NCBI RefSeq assembly: GCF_026914185.1
Contig: NC_070568.1
Location: 4,546,001 to 4,610,000, forward strand
Source of the DNA: Puccinia triticina
Lineage: Eukaryota > Basidiomycota > Pucciniomycetes > Pucciniales > Pucciniaceae
Reading direction: 5' to 3'
Length of the DNA stretch: 64,000 bases
In this document: in pieces, positions 21,533 to 32,375 of the stretch
How positions within the stretch are numbered: position 1 is the stretch's first letter
How the letters are laid out: every line of letters begins with the position of its first letter
Notes under the pieces: model-generated
Seen by the model: the letters and a program-made list of their open reading frames with translations, nothing else
Database searches by the model: none
What the model was told of the DNA's origin: nothing
Made by a program: the position numbers and the translations under genes

Positions 21533-22467
21533 TGTGAGCCTGAGTCTCTATAGTGACTACAGGACACAAGAAAGAAGGGGGGGAAATAGTTGGATTTCTT
21601 TGTATAAAGAAAATAAAACTAAGAGAGAGATACAAAAGGAGAAAAGAGAAGCAGGACAAGATCAGGATAAGGAGATATACTAGGTTATTCTAGTGCGAAT
21701 GCACGTCCACTGGCAATGCTACTCTTCAGAAGAGTGCTGCTAAGCTGTGCTAGAAAGAGCCACAGCCTCCTCTCACTAAAGAAATGTGAAGGGTCTCTGG
21801 ATTAGATAAGTTTAATCCAGCCACAATTTTTTAGCTTCCTTCTGGATAGTCAAGGTTCTTAAAGGGAAACCTGAGGGACAGCCCTGTAACCTAGATTTGA
21901 GGCAAAGGCCAGCAGATATGGAGGGACAGCCCTGTGATCAAAAGAAGGCAAAGGCCAGCAGAAAAGAGCAGATCAAGCAAGAAACAGAGTTGTACCTCTG
22001 AGATAAACAAGGTTCAGTGAAAGAGGTTACTTACTGTCAATATACTAGGCGCCTGTGACGGTAGGTATACTGGGAGTGTTGTAAACTCTTTGGTGGTGAT
22101 CCTGGGGTTATCTGGGGTGTGTTTCTGGTGTGCTGAAGTCTGTAGATCCGCCTCAGGCAAGGGGGATCCTGACTACGAAAATTTTCACAGTTTGCTTATG
22201 TAATTTACATATGTACATGTGGTTTGGCGCGCCTGGTAGCGCTGACATGTCACAACTGCGCATGCGCGCCACAACTCAATAACTCAAGGAAGGAGTATAG
22301 TTACAAGGAATTGATAACTTGTAACTAGGGTTAAAATTGCATGAGGAAACAGAATATGAAGTCAAAACAAGGTTATCTTATAATATGAAAAAGATATGAA
22401 GTAATTCATATGTAAAAAGTATATAAAGGCAGACTTTAGGTCAGCTGAGTTGACTCTAAGGCTGACA
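21533..22467 (-). mobile_element. Gypsy LTR (3' LTR of the 22.5-29 kb element)
   Basis: 935 bp bounded by TGTGAGCCTGAG on the left and AAGGCTGACA on the right, that is TG...CA in either direction. It lies directly after the end of the minus-strand pol and chromodomain remnant, separated by a purine tract (GGTGGTAGGGAA on the minus strand). It is homologous along its length to the solo LTR at 47945-48820, including GCGCCTGTGACGGTAGGT and CATATGTACATGTGGTTTGG. A matching 5' LTR was not found beyond 29060. Confidence 0.88.
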
Positions 22468-22504
22468 TTCCCTACCACCAAAAGGGTTGGATTTCTGTAA
22501 GAAA

Positions 22505-25500
22505 TTAAACCACAGGGGTAGACCTCTTCTCACTTCTGAATTTCCTAAGAAGGATAGCAGAGTCTGGAATGTCCTTCTCAAGGAGCCATTCATCATGATC
22601 AGCACTCATGCCTTTGTATCTAGCCAAGTACATCATACCATCTCTGTTCTCCACTCTCAATCTTTTGTCTCTGAGAATCTTCTGTATAAATTTACTCTGA
22701 GGGGTCTTATCCATGGGGGGAATGTCAACTTTAACCTTCTGTCTCAAGGGGAACTTATCTGGATTTGGGTCTCTGTATGGTTTTACTAAGCTGACAGGGA
22801 AGGTAGGATGTTTCCTGCTGACCTCTCATTCAGAATCACTTCTACAGCATTCTTCCCATGTAAAGCTTTCACAAGGAATGGTCCTGTAAAGGAGTCTCTC
22901 ATCTTCTTAGGGCCAGACAAGTTGTTGAAGTTTGCTGTGGATATCAGGACTTTGTCACCAACTTTAAAGGATGGTTCTTTGTGAGTCTTGTCCCATCTTT
23001 CTTTGTTGTAAGAGGTAGCTTCTGTTATGCATTGTTCAGCATGTTTTCTTGCTTTCTCAAAGATTTTCCCATAGGCAAGAGCAGTAGGATGAATGTCTAC
23101 AGAGTCTTGTTTCAAGAAATTTCTGGGAAGGTTTGGGATCCAGCCTTTCTCTAGGATGGCAGGAGGTTTTCCAGTGGTTGAATTTATGCTGGTACAATAT
23201 GCTAGCTCAAGGATTGGTAGGAGTGAAACCCAGTCATGAGTGTATCCATCATTGTCTTTGAATTCTAGGCCATATGCACAAAACCTCCTGATCATATCTT
23301 CCAGTGTTTGAATCATTCTCTCAGCCAATCCATCAGTCTGGGGGTGGTAAGCAGTGGAGAAGGAGAGTTTTGTTCTTAGCATGCTATGTAAACCAGTCCA
23401 GAATTCAGATGTGAACTTGGGATCTCTGTCAGAGATGATGATTCTGGGGATGCCAGTTCTGGGCATTACTCTGTTCCAAAACAGTATGGCAGTGTCCATG
23501 GCAGAGTCATCCTTGAAGCAGGGTACAAATATGGGGGTCGAGTATCTGTCTACTATTACCAGACAAGCATTGAAACTAGCAGCTCCTCCAGGAGACAAGG
23601 ACGTTGCCCAATCCATGTTAATCACATCCCATGGCTTTGAGGGTTCTTCAATTTTCATGAGCAGTCCAAATCTCTTGCCTGTGGCTTTATTTGCTTTCTG
23701 GCATCTATCACAGGAAGAGCAGTATTCACCAGTGTCTTGTCTCCAATTAGCCCACCAGGCAGTATCAGCTACTTTCTCTAAAGTCCTGTCTTCAGAAAGA
23801 TGACCAGAGTAGACACTGTCATGGCATTCATGCAAAATGGTGTTGATACTTTCTTTGTCAGCTAGGACTAGGACAGAATTGTGTTTTTCTCTGAAGTAGA
23901 TGAGGCCATCAAATATAGAGAACCTTCCTTCATCATATAGCTTTCTCCATGGATCTTGTAGAGAATTTTTCAGCTGGGCATCTTTAGCATCTTTCAACAA
24001 ACGTTCAGACAATACAGTAGTGTTTTTATCTTGCTTGTAACCCTCTCTTACTGAGTCAAAGAACTCATTCTTGAAAGTAGAGACATGTATGCCCATGATG
24101 GGGAATCTATCATCATCTTTGTCTTCTGGGTCATAAGCAGGGTTACTTGGGTCATTTGGCAAAGCCCATCTGCTAAGTCCATCAGCATTCTTGTGAATAT
24201 TCCCATCTCTGTGGATTATGGTCATATTACCTCTGTATTCCTGAATAGCAATCTGCCACCTGAGCATATGTCTGTTGGGAGTCTTCATGTTCAGCAGTGA
24301 TCTCAAAGCTGTGCAATCTGTTACAACATGAAAACACTGCCATCCAAGTAGTAATGGAGTTTTTCCAGGGCCCAAACCAGACATAAGCATTCAAGTTGAC
24401 TAGCACCATATCTTGTTTCACCGTCCTTCAGTTGTCTGGATATGAAAACAATAGGCCCTTCTTTTCTCACTCCATCAATGACTTGGACTTGATGTAGAGC
24501 AGCACCTAAACCAGTCATACTAGCATCTACATATAGTGTGAAAGGATGGGCCCAGTCAGGAAACAGCAGCAATGGAGCAGTGGTCAGTTTCTCTTTCAAC
24601 AAGTTGTAGGCTACTATCCTATGATGAGTCATCTCATATATGAAATCAATCCTTGTGAGCTCAGTTAAGGGTTTTGCTATCTCTGCAAATTTCTCAATGT
24701 GTTGCCTGTAGTAACCAGCAAAACCAAGAAAGGATTGCATTTCTTTCCTACTACTAGGCACAGGCTTTTGGAGGACAGCAGCTACTTTGTTCTGGTCTAT
24801 TCCTATGGCAATTCAAGAGACAAGATGGCCTAGAGCTTTGATCTGATCAAATCAAAAGTTACACTTTTTCAGGGAGATTTTCATGTTCATATTGATGACA
24901 ACTTTCAGTATCCTGTATATCCTATTGAGGTGTTCTTCCCAAGTGTTGGACATAATGATGATATCATCAATGTAGATAATGACCCACTTCTCATCAATTT
25001 CTTTTCTGAACTCAATGTCCATCATTCTCTGGAAATGAGAGGGGGCATTCTTGATCCCAAAGGGCATTCTCAGGTATTCATAGATTCCTTTGTGCATAAT
25101 AATCCTGAGTAGGTGTCTGGAATCTTCTGCAATAACATTCTGGTGAAAACCTTTGAGTACATCCATACTAGTCAGATACTTAGCTTTTGCTAGGTTGTTC
25201 AGAGTCTCGCTGATCTTGGGAATGGGATACCTGTCTGAAGCAGTATAGGAGTTTAAAGCTCTGAAATATCCTACCATTCTGGACTTTCCATTGTGCCAGG
25301 CAATGATTACAGGAGTTGTGATCTCAACTACCTCATTATGGCCAAATTTCCTCAGAACATTCAGGTTTACCAGTTCTTCAATATGTTGCTCAAGAGCTTC
25401 TCTGCTTTTGGGGCTGGCAGGGTAAGGAGGTCTCCTGAGCAGAGGAGGATAGGGCCTCTTAGTTGTCAATTTGAGATGAACTTCATGACCTTTAATGGCA

Positions 25501-25544
25501 CCAAGGGGCTGATTGGTGTTAGAGAGGGCATTGTTGTTATTTTA
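22505..25544 (-). pseudogene. Gypsy chromovirus pol (RT, RNase H, integrase, chromodomain)
   Basis: In minus-strand order: reverse transcriptase (25469-24852) with SMDVLKGFHQ, LRMPFGIKNAP and YIDDIIIM; RNase H start (24761-24321) with FLGFAGYYRQHIEKF and LYVDASMTGLGAA; RNase H end plus integrase (24390-22786) with [10 protein letters not shown], zinc motif [30 protein letters not shown] and [12 protein letters not shown]; and a chromodomain (22747-22505) with YLARYKGMSADHDEWL. The chromodomain marks a chromovirus and would direct insertion to marked chromatin. Damage: TAA at 25542, two TGA stops near 24850 and 24814, frameshifts near 24340 and 22815. It continues from gag on the right. Not functional in this copy. 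Confidence 0.9.
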
Positions 25545-28500
25545 GAGGACTTCAAAAAGCTTCTCTTTTTGGTCAATGGTTAGTTTATCACTGAACTTGG
25601 CTTCACAAAGTTCTTCTGCAATAAATTGTTGCAGTTGGGGATTGGACTTCTTTACAGCAGAGATTTCATTTGAAGGACTCATTTTTTCTAGATGATGGGA
25701 TTTGAAACTGAATTTCTTCCTCTTGTTCTCATTCCCAATGGTGAAGAATCTCTCTTTACTGTTTGTAATATCAAAACCATAAAGAGACATGTAATCATTT
25801 CCAAGGATAAGGTAGTTTATTCTTGCATTTTTCATAACTACAAATTCTGCTAGAATTCTAATGGAACCTTTAGTGTGAGGAAAAATCAAATCCATTTCTA
25901 TTATGCCCATTGGCTGTAATTGGTCACTACAGCTGTGAAATTTAGCATGTTTGATTGGCATGAGCTTGTTTTCCCATTCTGGTATTATAGAATCCAGCAA
26001 TTTGTTGCTGATGATTGAACAAGAAGCTCCACTATCAAGAAGACATGAGTGTTCTCTGGATTCAATGAGGACAGTAGTGAGATTTGCTTTTCCAGTAAGA
26101 TGAGCTTTTCCTCTATCAGGTTTACATTTCATCAGTCTAGCATCCTCTATGTGGGAAGATTGGCAGGATTTGTCCCAGGTCTGAGGTTGATGAGTTTCAG
26201 CTTGAATTTCAGCAATGGAGAAGTCTTGGTTTATCTCACACTCCACTGCATGTGCTCCAAAATCAAAATCAACTAATGGGTCATAGTTGGCACCATTTCC
26301 ATTGTCCATGGCAAGGATCATGTGATTGGTTCTATGATTCTCTTCCTCTTCATCCAGTTCTGATTCAGACTTATGTGGTTCACCTTGATCTTCTCCATTG
26401 TCACTCTTGGGATCATCATCATCATCCATTCCTACATTATTGATTCTGTTCTTCTTCTTAGGGCATTCCATGGAGAAGTGGCCAGTTTGTTTGCAGAAAT
26501 GACATACAAGTTTTTCTTTCTCAGGGGCAGAGACAGGATTCCTTTTGGTAGAGGAGTCAGTTGGCTTATCAGTTTTATCAGGGGCAGGATTGTTTCTCCA
26601 TTGGGATCTGTTAGGAGTGTTATAATTGTTTGTCACAGGCTTGCTCCTTTTCATGACTCTGTCTATGACTTCTTCAGCAATTATAACCATATCCTCAAAA
26701 CTCATTTCAGTAGCATCTCTTTTGTATCTGCTTTTAATAGCATGCTCAAGGTTTGGAGGGCATTGCTTCAAGATTTTCTCACAAATAAGATACTCACTGA
26801 GTTCAGGTTGATAAGCTTTCAGTCTTTCTCTCTGATTACCAAACCATTTATGGATTTTCCTCCCATCATAGGCAAAGTGATCACTCTCAAACTCCTGTTG
26901 CATTCTCCATTTCCAGTTTTCAGTGCCAAACTTATTTCTGATGGCATTGTTCCACCAAGCCCAAAATTTGTTTCCATACTGATCTCTGATGCCTAGGTAC
27001 CAATTCCTTGCAGTTTCAGTAAACAAGATTGTTAATCTACTGATTATCATATTATCTAGCATCAAGTAGTCTCTGAAAAGGATATCAGTGTTTTTAATCC
27101 AAAGTTCATGATTGTAAGGCAATTCTCCAAAGGATTATTCCCAGTCTCCATTCTTAGGGATACCTTTCCACAATTCCTTCCTCATTTCAAAGTCTACTGC
27201 ACTCTTGTTGCATTTTCCATTTCCAGTTCTCAGTGCCAAACTTGTTTCTGATGGCATTCTTCCACCAAGCCCAAGATTTGTTTCCATACTGGTCTCTGAT
27301 GCCTAGGTACCAATTCCTTGCAGTGTCAGTCAACAAGATTGTTAATCTGCTGATTATCATGTTATCCAGCATCAAGTAGTCTCTGACCAGGATATCAGTA
27401 TTTTTAATCCAAAGTTCATGATTGTAAGGCAATTCTCCAGAGAATTTCTCCCAGTCTCCATTCTTAGGGATACCTTTCCACAATTCCTTCCTCATTTCAA
27501 AGTCTACTGCTCCATGATCAATGTAGGGGAATTCTTCTTGAGCATTTGCATCAGGAGTATTGCTTGCAGGCTTGGGGAAGTTATCTCTTGATGGTCTCTG
27601 GGGTTCAGGAGTAGGAACAGGAGGAGGAGCTCTGTGTTCCTGTTGTTGCTCATGGCGGACATTCTGAAAGGGATTATTGTACAAGAGATGAGGGGGTTGG
27701 TCTCTGTCATCTGGTATTATCAAGGAATCTAGCTTTGAGCTCACAGAGTTTACTACAGAAGATATGTCACTGAATCTCCTCTTAGATTGTTCAAATCTGT
27801 TGTGCTCATTGGCATGAAGGTCATTGATTTGATTACCAATGGATGAAAGATTGTTGCTCACTTTCTCTTCAAAATCTTTCAGATTTTGACCAATTGTATC
27901 CGTGTTAGAATGACATTGGGATTCATTCACCAGAATTAGATCTTGAACTGTCTCAAACTTCTCATCTATGTGTTTCTTCAGTTGTTCTAACAAATTGTTA
28001 TTCACTGTGGACTTCTCTCTAGCACTTTCACCTATGTTGTTCAGGATTTGATCAAGCAAAAAGGGAATGAATTCATTTTTAAACAGATCAAGAATGGAAT
28101 GATGCAGGACATCTTTAAAATTGCTGACACAAGATTCAAGAAGAGTACCAGGAATGGTTTCAACAGTACCAGATAATTCAGAGAGAAATTTAGAGAACAG
28201 GACTTGTAATTTTTCTTCTAGAAACAAAGGGCCATTTCTAGACTTTTCAGTGTTAAGATTATTGATGAAAAATTCTCTATTTGAAGGATCAGAGAGATTG
28301 TCAATATCTAAACTAAGGCCTAGTGGGGAATCACTACTTAAAGAACTTTTAGGCAAAGATTCATCTAATAAGGGCCTCTCCCCCTGGCTCTCCCGCGTCC
28401 ATAGCCTCTCCTCCCTCCTCTTGTTGCTCTCATTAGGTATTCTCCTATTTCTAGAACTCTCTGAGTGTCGTCCTTGGGGCGTCTCCAGTTCCTCCCTGAT

Positions 28501-29059
28501 CCTCTCCAGTTGTTTTGAGGATGGGGGGGGGGGGGGGGGGGTTGTGGCCTGCGAATTCTTGCGGCATTTGAGGATAAAGGTGTGCATTGTAGCCTCCAGT
28601 TTGATGATGCGGGCTGGGGCGGAATAACTGAACCACCTCTCGCGGTATAGAAGCTGGTGGCGGCCTCACTTGGAGCGTCTGCGGCGGTGGCGGCGGCGGC
28701 AAGGGAGTTCCTTGGTAGTTCTGATTCTCTGGGCGCAGTTGAGGTTGCGGCTGTGGACAAGATTCTGGTAGATTGGAAGGGGTAGGAACCTGGAAATCCT
28801 GCGCCAAGGCTCTTTGCTGAAAACCTGTAGGCTCTGGAGTCGGCGTGACTAGCAACGGTCGTTGGTTGGCATGCGGTATCATTGCTAGCTGCGAAGGAGT
28901 TCGGATTTGTAGCGCGGTCGAGTTCGGCGGCACGTTGCCGTTGTTCTGATGCGTCAAAGAGACTTCTAGATTGTTGAGTTCCTCTCTGGGGATCCAATCC
29001 TGACACAGGCGTATCCCGTCATTCCTCCCAACTAGATCTATGATCATTTCTTGGGTCAT
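25545..29059 (-). pseudogene. Gypsy gag and protease, broken
   Basis: The N-terminal part (29059-28451) starts MTQEMIIDLVGRNDG and is Pro/Gln-rich. The frame shifts at a G-run (28528-28541) and continues to 27187 with an acidic, coiled-coil-like segment. The capsid segment LPYNHELWIKNTDIL...WNNAIRNKFGTENW occurs twice because of a 310-bp tandem duplication. After it come the knuckle CHFCKQTGHFSMEC (about 26500), an Asp/Glu stretch, and the protease active site CLLDSGASCSIIS (about 26030) with LILGNDYM. The frame ends at TAA 25542, just before RT. Sequence to the right of 29059 is satellite, so the 5' LTR and leader are missing. Confidence 0.88.
26891..27510 (-). repeat. 310-bp tandem duplication inside gag
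   Basis: Copy 1 is 26891-27200 and copy 2 is 27201-27510, offset exactly 310 bp (ATTGTAAGGCAATTCTCCA at 27111 and 27421). The copies differ at scattered positions. 310 is not a multiple of three, so the duplication itself shifts the frame. Confidence 0.88.
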
Positions 29060-30180
29060 TCACCAAATTGGTTTTGTTGTGTGTTTCTGCCACTATATCT
29101 CAACAGCAAGTGGTGATTATTCCATGATATTGGTACCAGAATTATCATCAATTTCTAAAGATTATTTTGGTATAGTTTTGATGGATGTAAATCCCAAAAA
29201 GCAGCTGGTATAGTCTCATTAGTCTCAAAATATTGCCTAATTGGTTTTTTTTTGGTGTTTCTGCCAATTTATCTCAACTGGGGCTTAAATTTGCTTCATA
29301 ATATTGTCACCATTAACATCAGCAATGTTGTCAGAGTAATTGGGTCATCTTTTGCTCATGAAAATCCCAAAATAGGGCAGCTACAACCTGATGGGTCTCA
29401 AAATACCACCAAATTGGTTTAGTTTTGTGTTTCTGCCACTATATCTCAACCACAAGTGGTCATTATTTCATGATATTGGTACCAGAATGTTAACCAATTA
29501 CCCCAGATTACTTTGGTATAGTTTTCATCAATGAAAATCACAAAATGGAGCTGGTATAGTCTCATTTGTCTCAAAATGTTGCCGAATTGGGTAGTGTTTT
29601 GTTGTTTCTGCCACTGGATCTCAATTTGGGTGAATATTTGTTTCATGATATTGAAATCATTAAGATAAAAAATGCTTCGAGATTAATTTTGGTCAGCTTC
29701 TTCCCATGAAAATCCCAAAATGTGGCAGCTACAGTTTGATGTGTTTCAAAAAGTCACCAAATTGTTTTTTTTGTCTTCCTGCCACAATATTCCAATAGCA
29801 ATTGGTGATTATTTCATGATATTGGAACCAAAATGTTCATCAATGACAAATGATAATTTTAGTGTTCCCTCCAGGGATGAAAATCCCAAAAAGGAGCTGG
29901 TATACTCTGATTAGTCTCAAAATATTGGTTAATTGGGTAGCTTTTGGTGTTTTGGCCACTGTATCTCAACGGGGGCTCACATTTCTTTCATGACATTGGT
30001 ACCATTAATATAAGCAATGTTGAAAGAGTAATTTGGGTCAGCTTTTGCCCATGAAAATCCCAAAATGTGGCAGCTACAGTCTGATGAGTTTCAAAATATC
30101 ACCAAATTGGTTTTTCCTTGGTGTTTCTGCCACTATATCTCAACAGGGAATGTGATTATTTCATGATATCTGTCATCTGG
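29060..30180 (+). repeat. Satellite array, unit about 174 bp
   Basis: The motif CTGCCACTATATCTCAAC, or a variant, recurs near 29087, 29266, 29430, 29606, 29780, 29951 and 30127, spacing 163-180 bp. Each unit also has ATGATATTGG-type and ATGAAAATCCCAAAA blocks. Alternate units are more alike (AAGTGGTGATTATT versus GGGCTTAAATTT), suggesting a dimer of about 345 bp. A single unit fragment lies at 37680-37807. Confidence 0.82.
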
Positions 30181-30706
30181 CTAATATGGCAGAGCCACTG
30201 TGAAATAAAAATCCACTTTTATTAAAAACACAGTTTCACATAAACTAGGTTCATGGGTTTGGCCTGCAATTTTCTCAAAAACCCTGCTGGCCTCCTTGCC
30301 ACTGAAAATGTTAACCCCCAAACCCCAAAGGGCCTTGGGTTGACCCCCCAGCTGGTGCGTGAGCAACAGGCAAAAAGGGGCCGGTAGACCTCCCTCCACC
30401 CAGGAAGTGCTGGGAGGGAGAGGGCCAATAAGCAACTCGTGCCTATGCAAGCGCAGTAGGTCATGAGATCACTGGTTGATTGACTCCACAAGGGGACAAA
30501 CAGAAACACCCTCCCCCAGAAGATTTATAGTCCTCTGCAAACTGTTGCCTTCGCATGCCAGCCTCAACAATTCCATCATCTGCCGTACGCAACCAGCCCC
30601 TACCATTATATCAATCAGCCACCAAGCTGAAACCGTATCCACCAACATCTTACCACACAACCGTATCCGCCACATCAACGGTTGCCGCTACCCCGCACCG
30701 CGTCAT
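30181..30706. other. No gene seen
   Basis: Unassigned unique-looking sequence between the satellite and the first palindromic array. Only short frames without motifs. Confidence 0.4.
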
Positions 30707-31544
30707 TAGAGATGGCACCACCTGGTGTCCGTCAGCGGGTACCTGCTTGACTTCAACAGGTGTCCACCAATTTGTGCGACAGGTACCCGACATATACCCC
30801 CCACATCACCAGAAGCTTCCCGAGAGGGCTTCCTCTCGGAAAGCTGAGATACAAACACCAGCTTGCCGGGAGGGATTCCTCTTGGCGAGCTGGTATACAT
30901 ACACCAGCTCGCCAAGAGGGCTCCCTCTCGGCGGGCTGGATTACATACACCATCTTGCCAAGAGGAATTCCTCTTGGTGGGCTGGTATACATACACCAGC
31001 TCGCCGAAAGGGATTCCTTTTGGCGGGCTGGTATACATACACGAGCTCGCCAAGAGGTCTTCCTCTCTGCAAGCTGGTGTATCTGTACCAGCCCGCTGAG
31101 AGTGGTTATGTATTCCACCTCGCCGAGAGGAATCTCTCTCGGCGAGCTGGTGTATGTATACCAGCCGGCCAAGGGGAAGCCCTCTCGGCCTCTTGGCGAT
31201 CTGGTGTATGTGTACCAGCCCGCCTGGAGGAATCCCTCCGGCAAGCTGGTGAATTTATTCCAGCTTGCCGAGAGGAATCCCTCTCGGCGAGCTGGTGTAT
31301 TTATTCCAGCTTGCCAAGAGGAATCTCTCTCAGCAAGCTGGTGTAATACCAGCCCGCCAAAAGGAATCCATCTCGGCGAGCTGGTCTATGTGTACCAGCC
31401 CACCAAGAGGAATCCCTCTCAGCAAGCTGGTGTATGTATACCAGCCCGCTGAGAAGAAGCCCTCTCAGCAAGCTGGTGTATGTATACCACCCCGCGGAGA
31501 GAAAGCCCTGTTGACGGGCTGGTAGACATAAATGCATATACATA
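30707..31544. mobile_element. Palindromic 46-bp array in a hAT-like element
   Basis: From about 30815 to 31530 a 46-bp unit repeats about 15 times. Each unit is two palindromes back to back: one around GAGAGGAATCCCTCTC flanked by GCCG/CGGC, and one of the form CTGGTGTAT.TA.ACCAG. The left edge TAGAGATGGCACC (30707) is hAT-like; the right edge TACACCTCTA (to 31544) is a weak inverse. No 8-bp duplication matches, so the element boundaries are tentative. All six frames are largely open because the unit lacks stops; these frames are not genes. Confidence 0.7.
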
Positions 31545-31677
31545 CACCTCTAACACAACTACGTGAGGACACTCGAGAGATGGGGGGCAAGGCAATAAGG
31601 GTCTGATAACTTGATTTAGAGAGAATAAGGGAAAATGGGTGTAGAAAGAAAAAAAGAAGGGGAAATGGGAATTTAAC

Positions 31678-32060
31678 AGATTAACTCCCTGGGGAAGCGT
31701 TTGGTTTTGAGCAGGAACTGGGACACTGCTTTCTCCGCTCGTTGGTCTTTGAGAACTCAATCAAGTTGATCCGCCTTGAAGCATATTTTTGATTGCCGTA
31801 ACCGCCGGCGCAAAGTTGCTTGTTGTATCTTTGCGTGAGGGCAAAAATTCATCAGGTGGTACACCGTCTCCCTAGCCCCACAATTTGGGCAGAGAGGGTT
31901 GAATATCCTGTTAATAAAAAACAAATGGTACTTCAGCGTGCGATACAAGCTTTGACCAGTTTTTCCCTTGAGGTATGGCTTGAGATTGCTCCTTGTCAAC
32001 CAGGGTCTGTCTCTTGAGTTTTTCTCGCAAGATAATATTAAAGAAAGGTCCTGATTGGCA
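31678..32060 (-). pseudogene. LINE C-terminal fragment
   Basis: Minus-strand reading gives YLKGKTGQSLYRTLKYHL, then NPLCPNCGARETVYHLMNFC, a CCHC-type motif found near the end of Tad/I-type LINE reverse transcriptases, followed by ATLRRRL and, past one in-frame TGA (31757), VSQFLLKTKRFPREL and a stop. The order is typical of the last 120 residues of such proteins. No reverse transcriptase domain is present to the right, so this is a scrap in which the 3' end survives. The sequence between it and 31545 is pyrimidine-rich in the minus sense and could be its 3' tail. Confidence 0.8.
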
Positions 32061-32220
32061 CTGAAAGAATAATATGTGAAATGATAATGAAAGCCATACA
32101 ACACAAAATAAAGCTACCAAATTGGTATGAAGGCAAGGTAGACTACCTTTGTGATAAATGTTGAACACAGAATGGATTTAAATTTTTGATGCTGTGCAGG
32201 TGGTTGTGCAATTGGACCTT
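32061..32220. other. No gene seen
   Basis: Short unassigned stretch leading into a Helitron 3' end. Confidence 0.4.
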
Positions 32221-32254
32221 GAATTTGCAGCGGCAAAGCCGCCTTGGCCTCTAG
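32221..32254 (+). mobile_element. Helitron 3' end (plus strand)
   Basis: Hairpin GCGGC-AAA-GCCGC (32230-32242), eight bases, then CTAG (32251-32254) followed by T. A GC hairpin about 10 bases before CTRR, with T next, is the Helitron 3' rule. The same terminus, inverted, lies at 37808-37836. The matching 5' TC end and any Rep/helicase gene were not found. Confidence 0.68.
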
Positions 32255-32375
32255 TATACAAATAAAACATAAAAAGTAGTGTTACATATGAAAGAGACAT
32301 TATTACTCTTACATATGTAAAACTACACAAAAACATTAAATACATATATAAATAACAAATTACTCAGCTTTGTGT
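32255..32375. other. AT-rich spacer
   Basis: No gene; AT-rich stretch between the Helitron end and the foldback element. Confidence 0.4.

Noticed and set aside
30555..31543. Long open frames on both strands with repeated peptides
   Set aside because: The 46-bp palindromic unit lacks stops in most frames, so every frame is open. No start context, no domain, and frames agree with repeat periodicity only.
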